Shown: piece by piece, positions 9,168 to 21,205 of the stretch | How the letters are laid out: each line of letters begins with the position of its first letter | Position numbering within the stretch: the first letter of the stretch is position 1 | NCBI GenBank assembly: GCA_963716125.1 | Contig: OY970294.1 | Span: 2,914,001 to 2,978,000, forward strand | DNA length: 64,000 bases | Direction: 5' to 3' | DNA from: Acidiluteibacter sp963716125 | GTDB taxonomy: Bacteria > Bacteroidota > Bacteroidia > Flavobacteriales_E > Vicingaceae | Translations under genes and position numbers: made by a program | Notes under the pieces: generated by a model | The model's input: the letters and a program-made list of their open reading frames with translations, nothing else | The model's database searches: none | What the model was told of the DNA's origin: nothing

Positions 9168-9527
9168 CTATTCCAACTTTTCTTCAAAATAGATCCTTAA
9201 CTTATTTTCTAGAAGTAATTGATGTTTTTCTAATAAATCTAAATATTTACTTTTCCAATAAGTTGCAGAGTCTTTAATTGCTTTAGGTTCGTTTAATATA
9301 TCAATTTTATAATTTTCAGGGATTCCAATTAACTCTTTTAGTTCATTAGAAAAATCATAGTTAATTACATGACCAATTTGCAATAAAATGTCTAACGATA
9401 CATTCGATTTTTTAAATAAATCATAAATATGCCGCCTACTTTTACCTAACTTTTTTGCTAATAATGAAATTTGGTATTCCGAATTTCTTACCGCTCTTTC
9501 TAGGATTGCACCTTTGTGTAAAGCCAT
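9168..9527 (-). CDS. XRE-like helix-turn-helix regulator
   Basis: Small DNA-binding protein, about 119 aa from ATG 9527 (MALHKGAILE); an in-frame ATG at 9584 would add 19 residues, but those overlap the palindromic operator-like DNA just upstream. The HTH is QISLLAKKLGKSRRHIYDLFKKSNVSLDILLQIG, followed by a charged, probably coiled C-terminus (KYLDLLEKHQLLLENKLR). Likely an autoregulated repressor. It stands alone, divergent from the lipoprotein gene at 9748. Confidence 0.65.
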   Translation of the reverse strand: MALHKGAILERAVRNSEYQISLLAKKLGKSRRHIYDLFKKSNVSLDILLQIGHVINYDFSNELKELIGIPENYKIDILNEPKAIKDSATYWKSKYLDLLEKHQLLLENKLRIYFEEKLE

Positions 9528-9534
9528 TTTACAA

Positions 9535-9567
9535 ATATGCTCAAGCATATGAGTGTAAAATTTTACA
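9535..9567. promoter_or_regulatory. Two palindromes upstream of the XRE gene (operator-like)
   Basis: ATATGCTCAAGCATAT (9535-9550, 7-bp arms) and the perfect 14-mer TGTAAAATTTTACA (9554-9567) lie 8 and 27 bases upstream of the chosen start, with a further half-site ATGTAAAA at 9571-9578. Position and symmetry fit operators for the adjacent HTH protein. Confidence 0.45.
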
Positions 9568-9747
9568 TAAATGTAAAATATCACTCCGATCTATTAAGGG
9601 GCTAAACTACCATATAACCTTTTAAAAACACTGCATTTTGAAAGCAAAAAAGAACTTCCTTCTAAAAGCTCAAAATCCACAAGAAAAGATATATTATTGA
9701 ATTGAATGCTTAGGCTAAAAGTAATATATAACTTAAATTTTAAACGA

Positions 9748-11049
9748 ATGAAAAAAGTAACATTAATTGTGGCAATAGCCATAGGTACAATTTTTACTTC
9801 TTGTGAAAAAGAAGAGAATAAACTCGGTACAGAATTAAAAAATAATTCAATGCTTTATAAACTAGATAATATTCCATTTAGTAATAATTTAAATCCTGAA
9901 AGTTTTGACCTTATAAATTTGATGTCAAACCCAGAAGATGCAGATGATGAAAAAATAAATAATTATTTATACAAAATTAGTTTAGCAACCAGAGATTTGA
10001 TTAAAAAGCCTAACTTTAATCAATTAATAATTACTATGGCGCAAGGTTCAGAAACACAATCAGCTAATTTACTTGACTTAGAAACTACACGCATAGAATA
10101 TTTTAATTCAATAAATAATAATCTAGCCACAGATGGGTTGACTTTGCAATTAATTGCAAATGATTTGACGCATGCTCCAATTGCTCCAAATCCTGCTTAT
10201 CCTCGAACAGCTATTATTGAAAAGTATATTCCAGCCATTTGCATCCCAAATCTTATTAATTTAGATCCAGGATTACAACCTATTATATCTCCTAATATAG
10301 AAGTTGACAGTAGGTTTGATGAAACTATCGAAGATAATGTTATTAGTTGGTACTGGTTAACAGAAGAAGCAAGTACTGTGGAAGTAATTTTACTTAGTGA
10401 AGATGTTTCTTTGAGCACTACAAATCCATTATTTTTCCTTGATAATGCAGTTACCACATTAACTACGGAAATTGACACATCATTTACTCCATACAACACA
10501 GATAGAATGTCTGCTGGCAGTGGCAGTTCTGACCCAACAGGAAGTGTTTTATCTTTTAGTTCTTATGAACATAGTATAGAATCAAATAGTTATAGGTATG
10601 AACCATGGACAAGTGGAAAATCAGAATTTGCCATTAATGAATACCGAATCACACCCTCAGGCTCAATAATTAAAAGGGATTTGATGATTAATAAAATAAA
10701 GAAAAATGAAATTGGCACTATAAGATATAAGTGGGATGCACATGCAGGCGATTGGAAACCTTGGGCGAACCCTTGGACACCTAATGTAATTCAAACAGGT
10801 GTAGAAATAGTTTTCTAGAATACCTACGAAAGAGATTGGAATAGAAGTACTAAACCACTAGGAACATGTATTGCAAATGGTAGTGCAGCTAATTTAAATG
10901 GAAACAGAAGATATTTAGGAGACTGGTATGCATGGATTCCGTCAACAACTCAAGTTCATTATACAAGGTTTCAATGGATTTACGATGACTGGGCACATTG
11001 GAATAATTCATGGAAATCAAAATTTAGAATTTGGAGAGTCCAATCATAA
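9748..11049 (+). CDS. Lipoprotein of unknown function with an in-frame TAG
   Basis: Start at ATG 9748 gives a lipoprotein signal (VAIAIGTIFTSC, Cys about residue 20). No family recognised. The mid-region LLSEDVSLSTTNPLFF and the C-terminal WDAHAGDWKPWANPW are distinctive. An in-frame TAG at 10816-10818 ends a 356-residue product, but the same frame continues for 77 more codons of matching composition (NTYERDWNRS, DWYAWIPSTTQVHYTRFQWIYDDWAHW) to TAA 11047-11049, just before a terminator. I read this as one gene of ~433 codons with a nonsense mutation or base-call error. Confidence 0.65.
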
Positions 11050-11056
11050 TCATAAA

Positions 11057-11088
11057 TAAAAAGGGGAGAATTAATTCTCTCCTTTTTA
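11057..11088 (+). terminator. Rho-independent terminator after the lipoprotein gene
   Basis: Stem AAAGGGGAGAATT / AATTCTCTCCTTT with one mismatch and a following T run. Its position after the second stop (11049), not the TAG at 10816, supports the longer gene. Confidence 0.75.
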
Positions 11089-11103
11089 TTAAAATTTATA
11101 AAT

Positions 11104-11748
11104 ATGAAAAAAATTTTAATCATATTCTTGATGTTTAGTCCATATATAGCTGAAGCACAAAATTTATTTGGAGGTTATAATCTTACAAATTCAGGTAGAA
11201 GTATTTCGGCAACTTATTCATGGGAGAAAGAAAAATCTGAATTTGGATTAGGTTTAGGGTATAATATAAATAAAATTATTCAGCCTGATGATCAAAACAC
11301 TATTTTAACAAGAAGATTGTATGCTATCGAACCTATTCATTTTTTAGCTTTTAAAACATTTTATCATCATACTATTTTTAGAAATTTGAAGCATATACAA
11401 CCATTTTTATTTTATGATTTACAAATAAGATACTCTACAACCCGAACTAGGTTATTTCTAGGTGCACAATATGACTCTACTTTGGTAAAAAACAAACCAG
11501 AAGATGGTATCTTATATAGTGAAGTTATTATTTTTTTCGGTCCTTATGTATGGATAGATCAAAATATTGGTTTAGGATTTGATATCAATATTACTGACCA
11601 ATTTTACCTTAGACAAAAAGTTGGATTTGGTACATTGTTTTTCCTAGGTAAAGATGAAAGACTTCCAGCGTCAGGTGTAGAATGGTTTCAGTGGCAATTG
11701 GGAACATTAGTAAATATTGAACTCGGTTACAAGTTTGGCAAAAAATGA
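11104..11748 (+). CDS. Putative outer-membrane beta-barrel protein
   Basis: 214 aa with a signal peptide (MKKILIIFLMFSPYIAEAQ) and amphipathic strand repeats (FGLGLGYNIN, FFGPYVWIDQNIGLGFDINI, GTLVNIELGYKFGKK). Family unknown. It follows the lipoprotein gene after a terminator and may be functionally linked. Its TGA stop lies inside a copy of the dispersed M4 repeat (GATAATTAAGCGTAAGAGAC at ~11745), so the repeat has landed on or replaced the original gene end. Confidence 0.6.
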   Translation: MKKILIIFLMFSPYIAEAQNLFGGYNLTNSGRSISATYSWEKEKSEFGLGLGYNINKIIQPDDQNTILTRRLYAIEPIHFLAFKTFYHHTIFRNLKHIQPFLFYDLQIRYSTTRTRLFLGAQYDSTLVKNKPEDGILYSEVIIFFGPYVWIDQNIGLGFDINITDQFYLRQKVGFGTLFFLGKDERLPASGVEWFQWQLGTLVNIELGYKFGKK

Positions 11749-12136
11749 TAATTAAGCGTAAGAGACTAGCTAGTATTCCTGTAATTTTATTAATTGAACA
11801 AAATATTTGCCTAACTTAAACCTTTCAGGTTTTATTTTGCAAACAGTTATATATTTTGACATTTTAGCTTTCTTTTGTTGGTTAAATCTCGAAGGTTTAT
11901 CAAAAAAGAATTATTAAAAAAATAACATCTATTTGGTTTATAATTAATTGCAATTAATTATTAGCATTAACATATTGAAAAAGATATCTAAAATATCAAA
12001 TTTTAATAGTTAATAACTAATGGTATTTACATGTAGAGTACGAATATTTTTAGCGAAATTTGATTTTTAGACCAAGCCTACTTTTTTAAGTGTATTAAAT
12101 TCAACTCTGATACTAATTTATCACGAATTATACCAT
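11749..12136. other. Intergenic stretch, M4 repeat then no visible feature
   Basis: The first ~25 bases are the M4 repeat also found at ~8449 and ~9077. The rest is AT-rich with no open frame, RNA gene or clear hairpin. It should contain the adhesin promoter, but I could not fix a convincing TTTG/TAnnTTTG pair. Confidence 0.4.
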
Positions 12137-12435
12137 ATGAAAAAGTCATACTTCATCAGAAAAATTTTCCTTTGTGCCTTATTGTTTTCTTATTATCAAT
12201 CAAATGCGCAATGTTCATTTAGCATAAATGCCAGTAGTTCAACTAATAAATCTTGTAAAACAGCATTAGAAGAAGTTGTATGGATAGATTTAGTCAATGC
12301 TAGTGCCACGAATAATGATCTAATAAAAAACATAAGTAGTAGCAGTTGGAATGCAGATGGTATTTCAAAAAGCTTTGTTAATAACAACGAATTTGTTCAA
12401 ACAATTGTAGCGGAAACGAATACATCACGCATGAT

Positions 12436-13746
12436 GTTCGTTAAGATACATAGTTTACAAAGTTAAAGATACATGCTTTACACTAAGTTTTGACATAACC
12501 TTATTGATTTAATTTTATCTCTTTTATTTAATTCATCAAAGAAACCTAAAAATACGTTTCTATAATATACTCTCCAAATTCCATTTCCCATAGGTTTTAA
12601 TCCAACATATTTACCCTTTAAAGCTATTGTAATATACACCCAATAATGAGTAGCCCATCTAAGTGCACCGTTTTGTGTTACAATCTGAACTTTCATGTCA
12701 GAGTCATATTCAAATTTTGGTATTCTTTCTGGGAATGGTCTAGTTGAAAAATTATGAACTTCTCCTGGTGTTTTCATGTCTAAAGCTTCGTGAGGTCGTT
12801 CGTGATTAAACTCCTTCATAAAATGGTTTAAACGTCTTTGTTGACTCTTCAAATCGTATGCTGAAGGTTTTGCACAAGCAGCTTTTAAATCTCTGTGCAT
12901 TCGTTCATGTCTTCCGTTTTGTTCTGGGTGTGCAGGATCAGAAAACACTGGCATTATTCCAAGTTCTATAAACCAATATGAAAGTCTAGTAAATCGTTGA
13001 ATTGCTCGCACTGATCCAAATGGACTTCCATTATCAGTATGTATTTGTTTAGGCATACCATATATTCTGAAAACCCTTGTAAACTCTGCCTTTACCAATT
13101 TTGTATTTTCATGATAATGGCCTTTTGAAGCAAATAGAAATCTACTTTTTGAGTCCGCAATTGTAAGTGTATGGCAGTATTTATTATTGCCCATATAGAA
13201 CTTTCCTTTGTAGTCTGCACTCCAAATTTCATTACACTCTTTTGGGTCAAAAATGGGAAAGACTGGTTTTACTCTTTTATGACGCCTTTGAGGTTTAACT
13301 AGCCCATTTTTATGTAGAATATTATGAACAGTAACCACTGATGGAATATCTTCCTCCAAACAGCTTTTAAACAATAGTACCCTTATTTTTTTGGCTCCCC
13401 AACGAGGATATTTTTCCTTTAAATCAAGGATGTTTCGCTCTACTTTTTCAAGTGTTTTGTTAGGGTGACTCTTAGGTGTTTTCTTTCGATCTAAAAGTCC
13501 TTCTATTCCAAATTTTTCGAACCGATCAATCATTTTGTAAGCGGTTGGTCGAGAAATTTCGAATGTTCTACATAATTCTGTGATGGTGTGTTTCTGAGTT
13601 CGCCATGCACTGATAAATTCTAATTTTTGTTCCATAGTTGTTGTTACTTTCCAAGGCATAATAATCTGTATTGATGTTCAGATTATACGTCTCATAAGTG
13701 TAAACTATGTCCCTTTATCTTTGTAAAGGATGTCCCTTTACCGTAC
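12436..13746 (-). mobile_element. IS481-family insertion sequence, complete
   Basis: 1311 bp flanked by a direct repeat CATGAT (12430-12435 and 13747-13752), consistent with target duplication. The ends are imperfect inverted repeats: left GTTCGTTAAGATACATAG and right (complement) GTACGGTAAAGGGACATC, with homology running ~45 bp inward (both contain TTTACAAAG and TTTACACT). One transposase gene fills the element. The insertion is clean, with no other rearrangement of the host gene. Confidence 0.88.
12478..13659 (-). CDS. IS481-family transposase
   Basis: 393 aa. N-terminal HTH (ITELCRTFEISRPTAYKMIDRF, ~26-48) and LLDRKKTPKSHPN linker, then an integrase-type DDE domain with D149 (WSADYKG), D209 (HTDNGSPF) and E252 in QNGRHERMHR. 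Intact, so the element may be active. Oriented opposite to the interrupted adhesin gene. Confidence 0.92.
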   Translation of the reverse strand: MPWKVTTTMEQKLEFISAWRTQKHTITELCRTFEISRPTAYKMIDRFEKFGIEGLLDRKKTPKSHPNKTLEKVERNILDLKEKYPRWGAKKIRVLLFKSCLEEDIPSVVTVHNILHKNGLVKPQRRHKRVKPVFPIFDPKECNEIWSADYKGKFYMGNNKYCHTLTIADSKSRFLFASKGHYHENTKLVKAEFTRVFRIYGMPKQIHTDNGSPFGSVRAIQRFTRLSYWFIELGIMPVFSDPAHPEQNGRHERMHRDLKAACAKPSAYDLKSQQRRLNHFMKEFNHERPHEALDMKTPGEVHNFSTRPFPERIPKFEYDSDMKVQIVTQNGALRWATHYWVYITIALKGKYVGLKPMGNGIWRVYYRNVFLGFFDELNKRDKIKSIRLCQNLV

Positions 13747-16700
13747 CATGATTGGACTGAACACGTCGAATGATAATAGTAGTTATACAGATTTAGAATA
13801 TGCCATATATTTAGTAAATAATGGAAATATATACATTTACGAAAATGGCTCTTACAAAGGTAATTGGGGGAATTATGAAACTGGAGATACTGTTAGAATT
13901 TCTGTTTTAAACAATGAAGTATTTTACGTAAAAAATAGTTATGTTTTTTATAAAAGTACTGTAGCACCAAGCTTTCCGATGTTTGTAGATTTTTCAATCG
14001 CTAGTCCGAATGGAACATTGCAAAAAGTGGTTGTAGGGAAAAATGCAAATACCACTTATACCGCCAATGCAAATAATCCTGGTACTTCTCCTACTTATCA
14101 ATGGAAACTGAATGGAACTAATGTAGGAACAAATTCAATTACATATACTAATAACTTAATTGATGGTGATGTTTTGCAATGTGTATTAACACCAGGAGCA
14201 GGTGGTTGTGCAGTTGGAACTGTTAATTCTAATTTTATTAGAATTAATAATTCTGCTATCAATAGAGATGTAACAGCTGGTATTAGAAACGATTCAATTC
14301 AAGACAACAGCTGTTTTTATTCTACTGAAGACGTAAGTTGGAAAACTCTTGTAGGATTAAGAACCAATGGTAAAAACAATTTGATCAAAACAAATGGAGC
14401 CAATGGATGGGATGGTGCAGCATTTAGTTATAACAAAGTTGAAAAAGGTGGCTACATGCAAACTATTGTTAATGAAACCAACACAGCTAGAATGCTCGGT
14501 TTAAATGAAACATTTGAAGGAGTGAGTTATGGTTTTATTGATTTCGCCTTTTATTTAACGAATAGCGGCGCTATCTATATTTATGAAAATGGATCTAATA
14601 AAGGGCTTTGGGGCTCATACACTACTGGCGATACACTTAGAATTGCTGTTGTAGGTAATAAAATTCGTTATCTTCAAAATGGCAATACGATTTACACAAG
14701 TTTAAACACACCTACTTTGCCCCTTTTTGTAAATGTAAGTATGCTTGATTTTGGGTCAACAGTTGAGGCTATTACTGTTTCAAATCCTGCTTATGGAAGA
14801 TTCAAAGCAAATGTAGAAGGATTAGCTAACATTCGCTACCAATGGAAATTAAATGGAGTAAATGTGGGTACCAATAGTCCTATTTATACCAATACATCAC
14901 TAACAACCAACGACAGTCTTTATTGTCTTTTTATACTCAACTCAACAGTAAATTGTGGTACTGTCAACAGATTTTCATCTAATGCAATTGTAGTTAATGA
15001 TCAAAATCCTAAAAATAATTTAGTATTTGCTATTAGAAGTGATTCTACCTCAGACTTTTCTTGCAACTTCGCCTTCGAAAAAGTGGGTTGGACTTCTTTA
15101 AATGGTGTAATTGCCACAGGAAGTAATAATTTAGAAAAAATTTCGGGAAGTGGTTCTTGGAATGCTGCTGGCTTTTCCTACAATAAAGTAGAGCAAGGTG
15201 GATTTATGCAAACGATAGCAGCTGAAACCAATAAAGCAAGAATGATAGGTTTAAACGCAGTCAATACCAATGTTAGTTATACAGATATTGATTATGCATT
15301 TTACTTAACTTCAGGTGGTGGGTTAAATATTTATGAGAATGGTTCAAGTAAGGGAAATTGGGGTTCATATACTACCGGTGATACCCTTAGAATAGCTGTT
15401 GTAGCAAATAAGGTACGCTATATTAAAAACGGAAATATCGTTTATACAAGTACGGTAACTCCTACTCTACCCTTATTTGTTGATTTGTGTATCAATTCTG
15501 TAGGCGGAACCTTAAAAGATATAGCCGTAAACAATACAACATACGGCAAATATACTGCCTTAGTAGAAGGAGTATCCAACTATAAATTTCAATGGAAATT
15601 AAATGGGGTTGACGTAGGGACAAATAGCAATGTTTATTTAAATAGTTCCACTTCTGCAGGAGACACCATTTCATGTAACTTAACACTTACCAATACATTG
15701 GGCTGTTCTAATGATACTATAGAGCCATCGAACTTAATCATTATCAACAAGCAGAATCTTGCAGACAAAGTTGCATTTGCTATTAGAAGTGATTCTTCTG
15801 CAGCTTATTCTTGTAAGTTTGCTTTTGAGGAAGTAGGATGGCAAAGTCTTTCAGGAGTCAAATTAAATGGAAGCAACAATCTAACAAAAGTAGATAATTC
15901 AACTTCATGGGATGCAGGAGCATTTTCTTACAATAAAGTAGAAGATGGTGGATTTATGCAAACCATAATCGATGAGACCAATACAAATAGAATGATTGGT
16001 TTAAATGAAATAAATACGAATGTAAGTTATACGGATATTGACTATGCATTTTACTTAACTTCAGGAGGAAGTATCTTAATTTATGAGAATGGATCCTATA
16101 AAGGGAATTGGGGCGCTTATGCTACTGGTGACACTTTGCGCGTTTCTGTAATTAGTAATACTGTTCGATACATTCAAAACGGCAATATTATATATACTAG
16201 TTCTAATGCACCTGCACTGCCACTTTATGTAGATATGAGTTTTAGAGATGTTGGTGCAACATTAAAAAATATAACCGTTAATAATACTACTTATGGAATT
16301 TACAGTGCTTTTGTAGATGGAGTGGATAGTGTAAGTTACCAATGGAAATTAAATGGAATAAATGTAGGAACAGATACGTCTATCTATACCAATACTAGTA
16401 CTTTAGAAGGAGATACAATTTCATGTAATATCTCATTAATAAATACTTTAGGATGTGCTCCTGATACAATAAAAAGTTCTAATAGAATTATTATCAATGC
16501 ACAGAGTCTGATTGACAATACTATTTTTTCAATCAGAAGTGATTCTTCTACCAAATACTCATGTAACTATGCATTTGAGGAAGCAGGATGGCAAAGTCTT
16601 TCTAGTGTTGAACTAAATGGAAGTAACAATATTACCAAAGTAGGAAGCTCATCAGGATGGGATGCAGGTGGTTTTTCATACAACAAAGTAGAAGATGGTG

Positions 16701-19700
16701 GTTTTATGCAAACTATAATCGACGAAACCAATACAAATAGAATGATTGGTTTAAACGCGGTAAACACTAATGTAAGTTATACTGATATCGACTATGCTAT
16801 TTATTTAACTTCAGGCGGAGCATTATTCGTTTATGAAAATGGAGCTAGCAAAGGAAATTGGGGCGCTTATTCAAGTGGAGACACTTTAAGAGTATCAGTA
16901 GTTGGCGGTTCAGTAAGATACATTCAAAATGGCAATATTTTTTATACAAGTACCATATCTCCTACTTTACCACTTTATGTGGATATGAGTTTAAGAGATG
17001 TTGGCGGTACTCTAAAAGATATTTTTGTTAATAATACCACTTATGGTAAATACAGTGCATTTGTGGATGGAGCTGCTGAGACAGTAAGTTACCAATGGAA
17101 ATTAAATGGAGTAAATGTTGGAACAGATACTAATATTTATGTCAATACTTCTACTGTAAATGGGGATACTATTTCTTGTGATTTATCATTAATCAATTCT
17201 AATGGTTGTGCACCTGACACCATCACAAGCTCCAATAGAATTATCATCAATTCTCAAAGTTTGATAGATAATACCATTTTTGCTATTAGAAGTGACTCTG
17301 TATCTTATCCATCCTGCAAGTATGCTTATGAGGAAGTAGGATGGCAAAGTTTAACTGCTGTAGAATTAAATGGCAGTAATAATGTTACAAAAGTTGGCAA
17401 TTCAACTGGTTGGGATGCTGGTGGATTTTCATATAATAAAGTTGAAAGTGGTGGTTTTATGCAAACTATAGTAGCAGAGACCAACACTTCTAGAATGATA
17501 GGATTAAATGCAGTGAACACGAATGTAAGTTACACAGATATCGATTACGCCTTGTATTTAACTTCGGGAGGTGCCATATTTATATATGAAAATGGCTCTA
17601 ACAAAGGTAATTGGGGAGCTTATACTACTGGAGATACCATGCAAATAGTAGTGGTAGGAAGTACCGTACGGTATATGCAAAATGGTAATATTATTTACAG
17701 CAGTATTAATGTTCCTACTCTGCCGTTATATGTAGATTATAGTATTGCAACCATTGGAGGAACATTTAAGGATATAGTAGTGAACAATGCTACAAGTGGT
17801 TTCTATTCTGCATTTGTAGATGGAGCAGATAGCGTAAGTTATCAATGGAAATTAAATGGTGTTAATGTAGGAACTGATAACCCTAATTATTTGAATACAA
17901 ATACTATTGCAGGCGACACTATTTCATGTGATGTAATGCTTAAAAATACAGTTGGTTGTGCTCCTGATACAATTAAAGGCTCTAACAGAGTAATAATTAA
18001 TGAGCAAAGCATTATCGATGATGTTTTATATTCAATTAGAAATGATTCTATTACTCGCTTCTCATGTCTATTTGCGACTGAAGAAGTAGCATGGCAGACT
18101 ATTAGCTCATTAAAAACAGCAGGAAGTAATAATGTAGAAAAAGTAGGTTCAAACAATGGCTGGGATGCAGGTGCATTTTCTTTTAATAAAGTAGAAAATG
18201 GCGGATTTATGCAAACCATTGTAAAAGAAAACAATAAAAGTAGAATGATTGGATTGAATGCGGTCAACGTAAATGTGAGTTATACGGATATCGATTATGC
18301 ATTTTATTTAATTTCTAATGGAAGTATGAATATTTATGAAAATGGTTCTTACAAAGCAAGTATTGGGAGTTATAAAACAGGAGATACATTAAGAATTGCT
18401 GTTTTAAATAATGAAGTAAAATATTATAAAAATAGCAAATTGCTTTATGCAAGTTCTATTGCTCCTACTCTTCCCCTATTTGTCGATTTAAGTATTTTAT
18501 CTATAGGAGCTACTTTAGAAAAAATTACTGTTTACAATGGTTTATATGGAAATTTCGCAGCATTTATTGATGGTGCAACAGACGTAAGTTATCAATGGAA
18601 ACTAAATGGAACCTTAGTAGGAATAGATAGTGCAGGTTACTCTAATCTGTCCCTATCAGATGGAGATAGAATCTCCTCTGAATTATCTATAGTAGGAGCG
18701 ACAGGATGTGGTTTAGACACCATGGTTATCTCTAATAATATAGACATTACAGAAGTTCCTTTTGGTGATTTTGTTAGACTACAAATCAACAATGAAGGCC
18801 CAGTGGCAAACAGTTGTCAATATGCATTAGTAGATGCCTTATGGAATTTGGAAGATAATGTTTTAATTTCAGGAAATTCAGTAAGTAAGCCTAGCGGAGT
18901 TAATAATTTTGATGGTATGGCATTTTCAGCCAACGATGTAAATAACAATGATTTTATGCAGTTTTTAATACCATCCATCAGCACCAATTTGATGGTGGGT
19001 TTAAACAATCAGAATACCTCTAGTAGTTATGGAGATATTGATTACTCATTCTATCTCAATAGAGGAAATTTAAGAATCTATGAAAATGGAAGCAACAAAG
19101 GAACTTTTGGAACCTATAGCGCTAACGATATTTTCAGAATTGATGTGATTGCCAATGTGGTTTACTACAGAAAAAATGGAGAATTAGTATATACTAGTGC
19201 TGTCACTCCTACTTTACCACTTTATATCGACATGAGTTTATCTGATGTTGGAAGCGCTGCCAATGATTTTACTATTGGTACTGCTGCAAATGGCAAATTT
19301 AAAGCCATCACTGAAAATGCAGGTTTTAATCCATCTTATCAGTGGAAACTAAATGGTGTAAATGTAGGATTAGACAGTAGCATTTATGAAAATTATTCGC
19401 TTAAAAAAGGTGATGAAGTAAGCTGTATTTTAACTCCAGATTATGGAAAATGTACTATTTCAACTTTAGGTTCTAATTCAATTGAGATTTTAGACAATCC
19501 ACCATTAGAATTTGAACCCATTTTTACACCTACTAGCACTAATTGGTTAGGAAATAATACCAATTGGGAAGATGCCGGCAACTGGTCTAATGGCACACCT
19601 AATGGTGGTTCCATTGCCGTGATTCCTGGTGGAGTTGGAACTTATCCAATAATGGATAATTATAAACGTATTTACGGGTTAGAAATCGGAGCAGGCGCGA

Positions 19701-20995
19701 ATTTGAATATGAATGTCACCACTAATCTAAAAATTTATGGATCAGTAATTAACAATGGAAATTTATTCCCAAATGCTGCAAGAGTTGAGATAAGTACATG
19801 TAAAGATTTATCTACATGGAATTCCGTAACACAAGTGACCTTGCAAGATATGATTATGAATAATCCAAAAGGATTAAATGTGATCAATGGAAAAATTAGA
19901 ATTACAGATTCGTTGATATTTGAACAAGGAAGAATCTATAATGAAGACAATCAGATTGTTTTTAGAGAAAATGCTAAATGGGCATTTGCATCAGACAGCT
20001 GTTATATAGCAGGTGCAGCGGAGAAATTTGGCAACACTGCTTTTACCTTCCCGGTGGGAGATAGTAGTCAGTTAAGACCAATTACAATAACAGCTCCATC
20101 TGCAGTAAGTCATGCTTTTAAGGCAAGATATTACAAATTAAATCCAGATAGTGTGAAACCAGCTAAATATGATAGAAGTATGTTGGGTACAGGCTTAGAC
20201 CATGTGAGTGGTTGCGAATATTGGATTTTGGACAGAACAGCAGGAAATTCAGCTGTGAAAGTCACTTTAGGGTGGAATGAAAGAAGTTGTGGTGTTACCA
20301 ATTTAAGTGATTTAAGAGTAGCCAGATGGAATGGAACGCAATGGCAAGATCATGGAAATGGATCAACTACAGGTTCAAATACTGCAGGAACAGTCATCAC
20401 TCAAAATGCAGTAAATTCATTTAGTCCATTTACGTTAGCGAGTTCTACAGCTGCCAACCCACTACCCATTACATTATTAGATTTTAGAGCAAGATTGCAT
20501 AATAAAGTAGTGAATTTAGAGTGGGAAACATCTTCGGAAATCAATAACGATTACTTTACCTTAGAGAAAAGTACTGACGGAGAAGATTGGATTGAATTTG
20601 CAACAATAAAAGGTGCGGGAAACAGCAGCACATATAAAAAATATGATTCAAAAGATAATAATCCTTTTATAGGAGTTTCTTATTATAGATTAAAACAAAC
20701 AGATTTTAATGGAGAATTTGAATACAGCCAATTGGTTTCAATCAGAAATACAGATTTGCAAATCAATATTTACCCTAACCCTATTAAAGATTGGATTTAT
20801 ATTGAGAATTTAAATTTTGCTGCTGAAATTAAAGTGTTTGATATGGAAAGGCCGATTAATATATACAGGAAATTCGGCAAAAATAAATGCTTCCAAATGG
20901 GCACAAGGTGTTTATCAATTACAACTTATCAATAGTACAACTAAAGAAATAGATTTATATAAGTTGGTAAAATAAATCAGATCAATCCAAGTTTT

Positions 20996-21032
20996 AAAAA
21001 GAGGAGCAAATAAATTTGCTCCTCTTTTTTTT
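20996..21032 (+). terminator. Terminator after the adhesin gene
   Basis: AAAAAGAGGAGCAAAT/AATTTGCTCCTCTTTTTTTT hairpin with a T8 tail, 20 bases after the restored stop. Confidence 0.85.
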
Positions 21033-21205
21033 AGAGAAAAAATTTCCTTCCCTTTTGTAGAAAAAAGGCAACAAGACAAAATGTTTACATTATCTATTGA
21101 TTACTTCAACTTATTATTTTACAGAGGCATAAATTTAAAGATATATTTCATCCACTTTGGTACTAAGCTTGCATAATGTTAAGCTTAATCAAAGAATAAA
21201 GAATT

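Larger units (their letters stand above)
12210..19500 (+). repeat. Eight tandem ~750-bp coding repeats in the adhesin
   Basis: Repeat starts (motif AIRSDS..SC) fall near 12210, 14276, 15029, 15779, 16530, 17281, 18032 and 18779, a period of 750-753 bp once the IS is removed. Shared motifs per unit: GFMQTI..ETN..RMIGLN, SYTDIDYAFYL, IYENGS.KGNWG.Y..GDTLRI, YQWKLNGVNVGT and a Cys pair near each unit end. Units 3-6 are most alike at DNA level; 1 and 8 are most diverged. The IYENG..KG..Y unit looks like a lectin-like beta-sandwich followed by an Ig-like half. Confidence 0.85.
12137..20975 (+). pseudogene. Giant T9SS-type repeat adhesin, split by IS481-family insertion and a frameshift
   Basis: Begins MKKSYFIRKIFLCALLFSYY..NAQ (signal peptide). 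The frame is broken at 12435 by an IS (12436-13746). Removing the IS plus one CATGAT target copy restores SRMIGLNTSN in frame, so the original protein was about 2500 aa. It has eight ~250-residue repeats, then a WLGNNTNWEDAGNWSNGTP region, a LLDFRAR..EWETSSEINND module and a type IX sorting domain. The last part is off frame: one extra base at 20845-20846 must be skipped to read FDMKGRLIYTGNSAKI ... LYKLVK, ending at TAA 20973-20975. Role: secreted, surface-anchored adhesin or glycan-binding protein (inference). Confidence 0.85.

Noticed and set aside
10816..10818. Stop-codon recoding (TAG or TAA as sense)
   Set aside because: Different stop codons are involved (TAG at 10816, TAA at 22158 and 54618), and the other genes use normal stops.
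15492..19008. Antisense open frames inside the adhesin
   Set aside because: They recur once per repeat unit, as expected from shadow frames of repetitive coding DNA.
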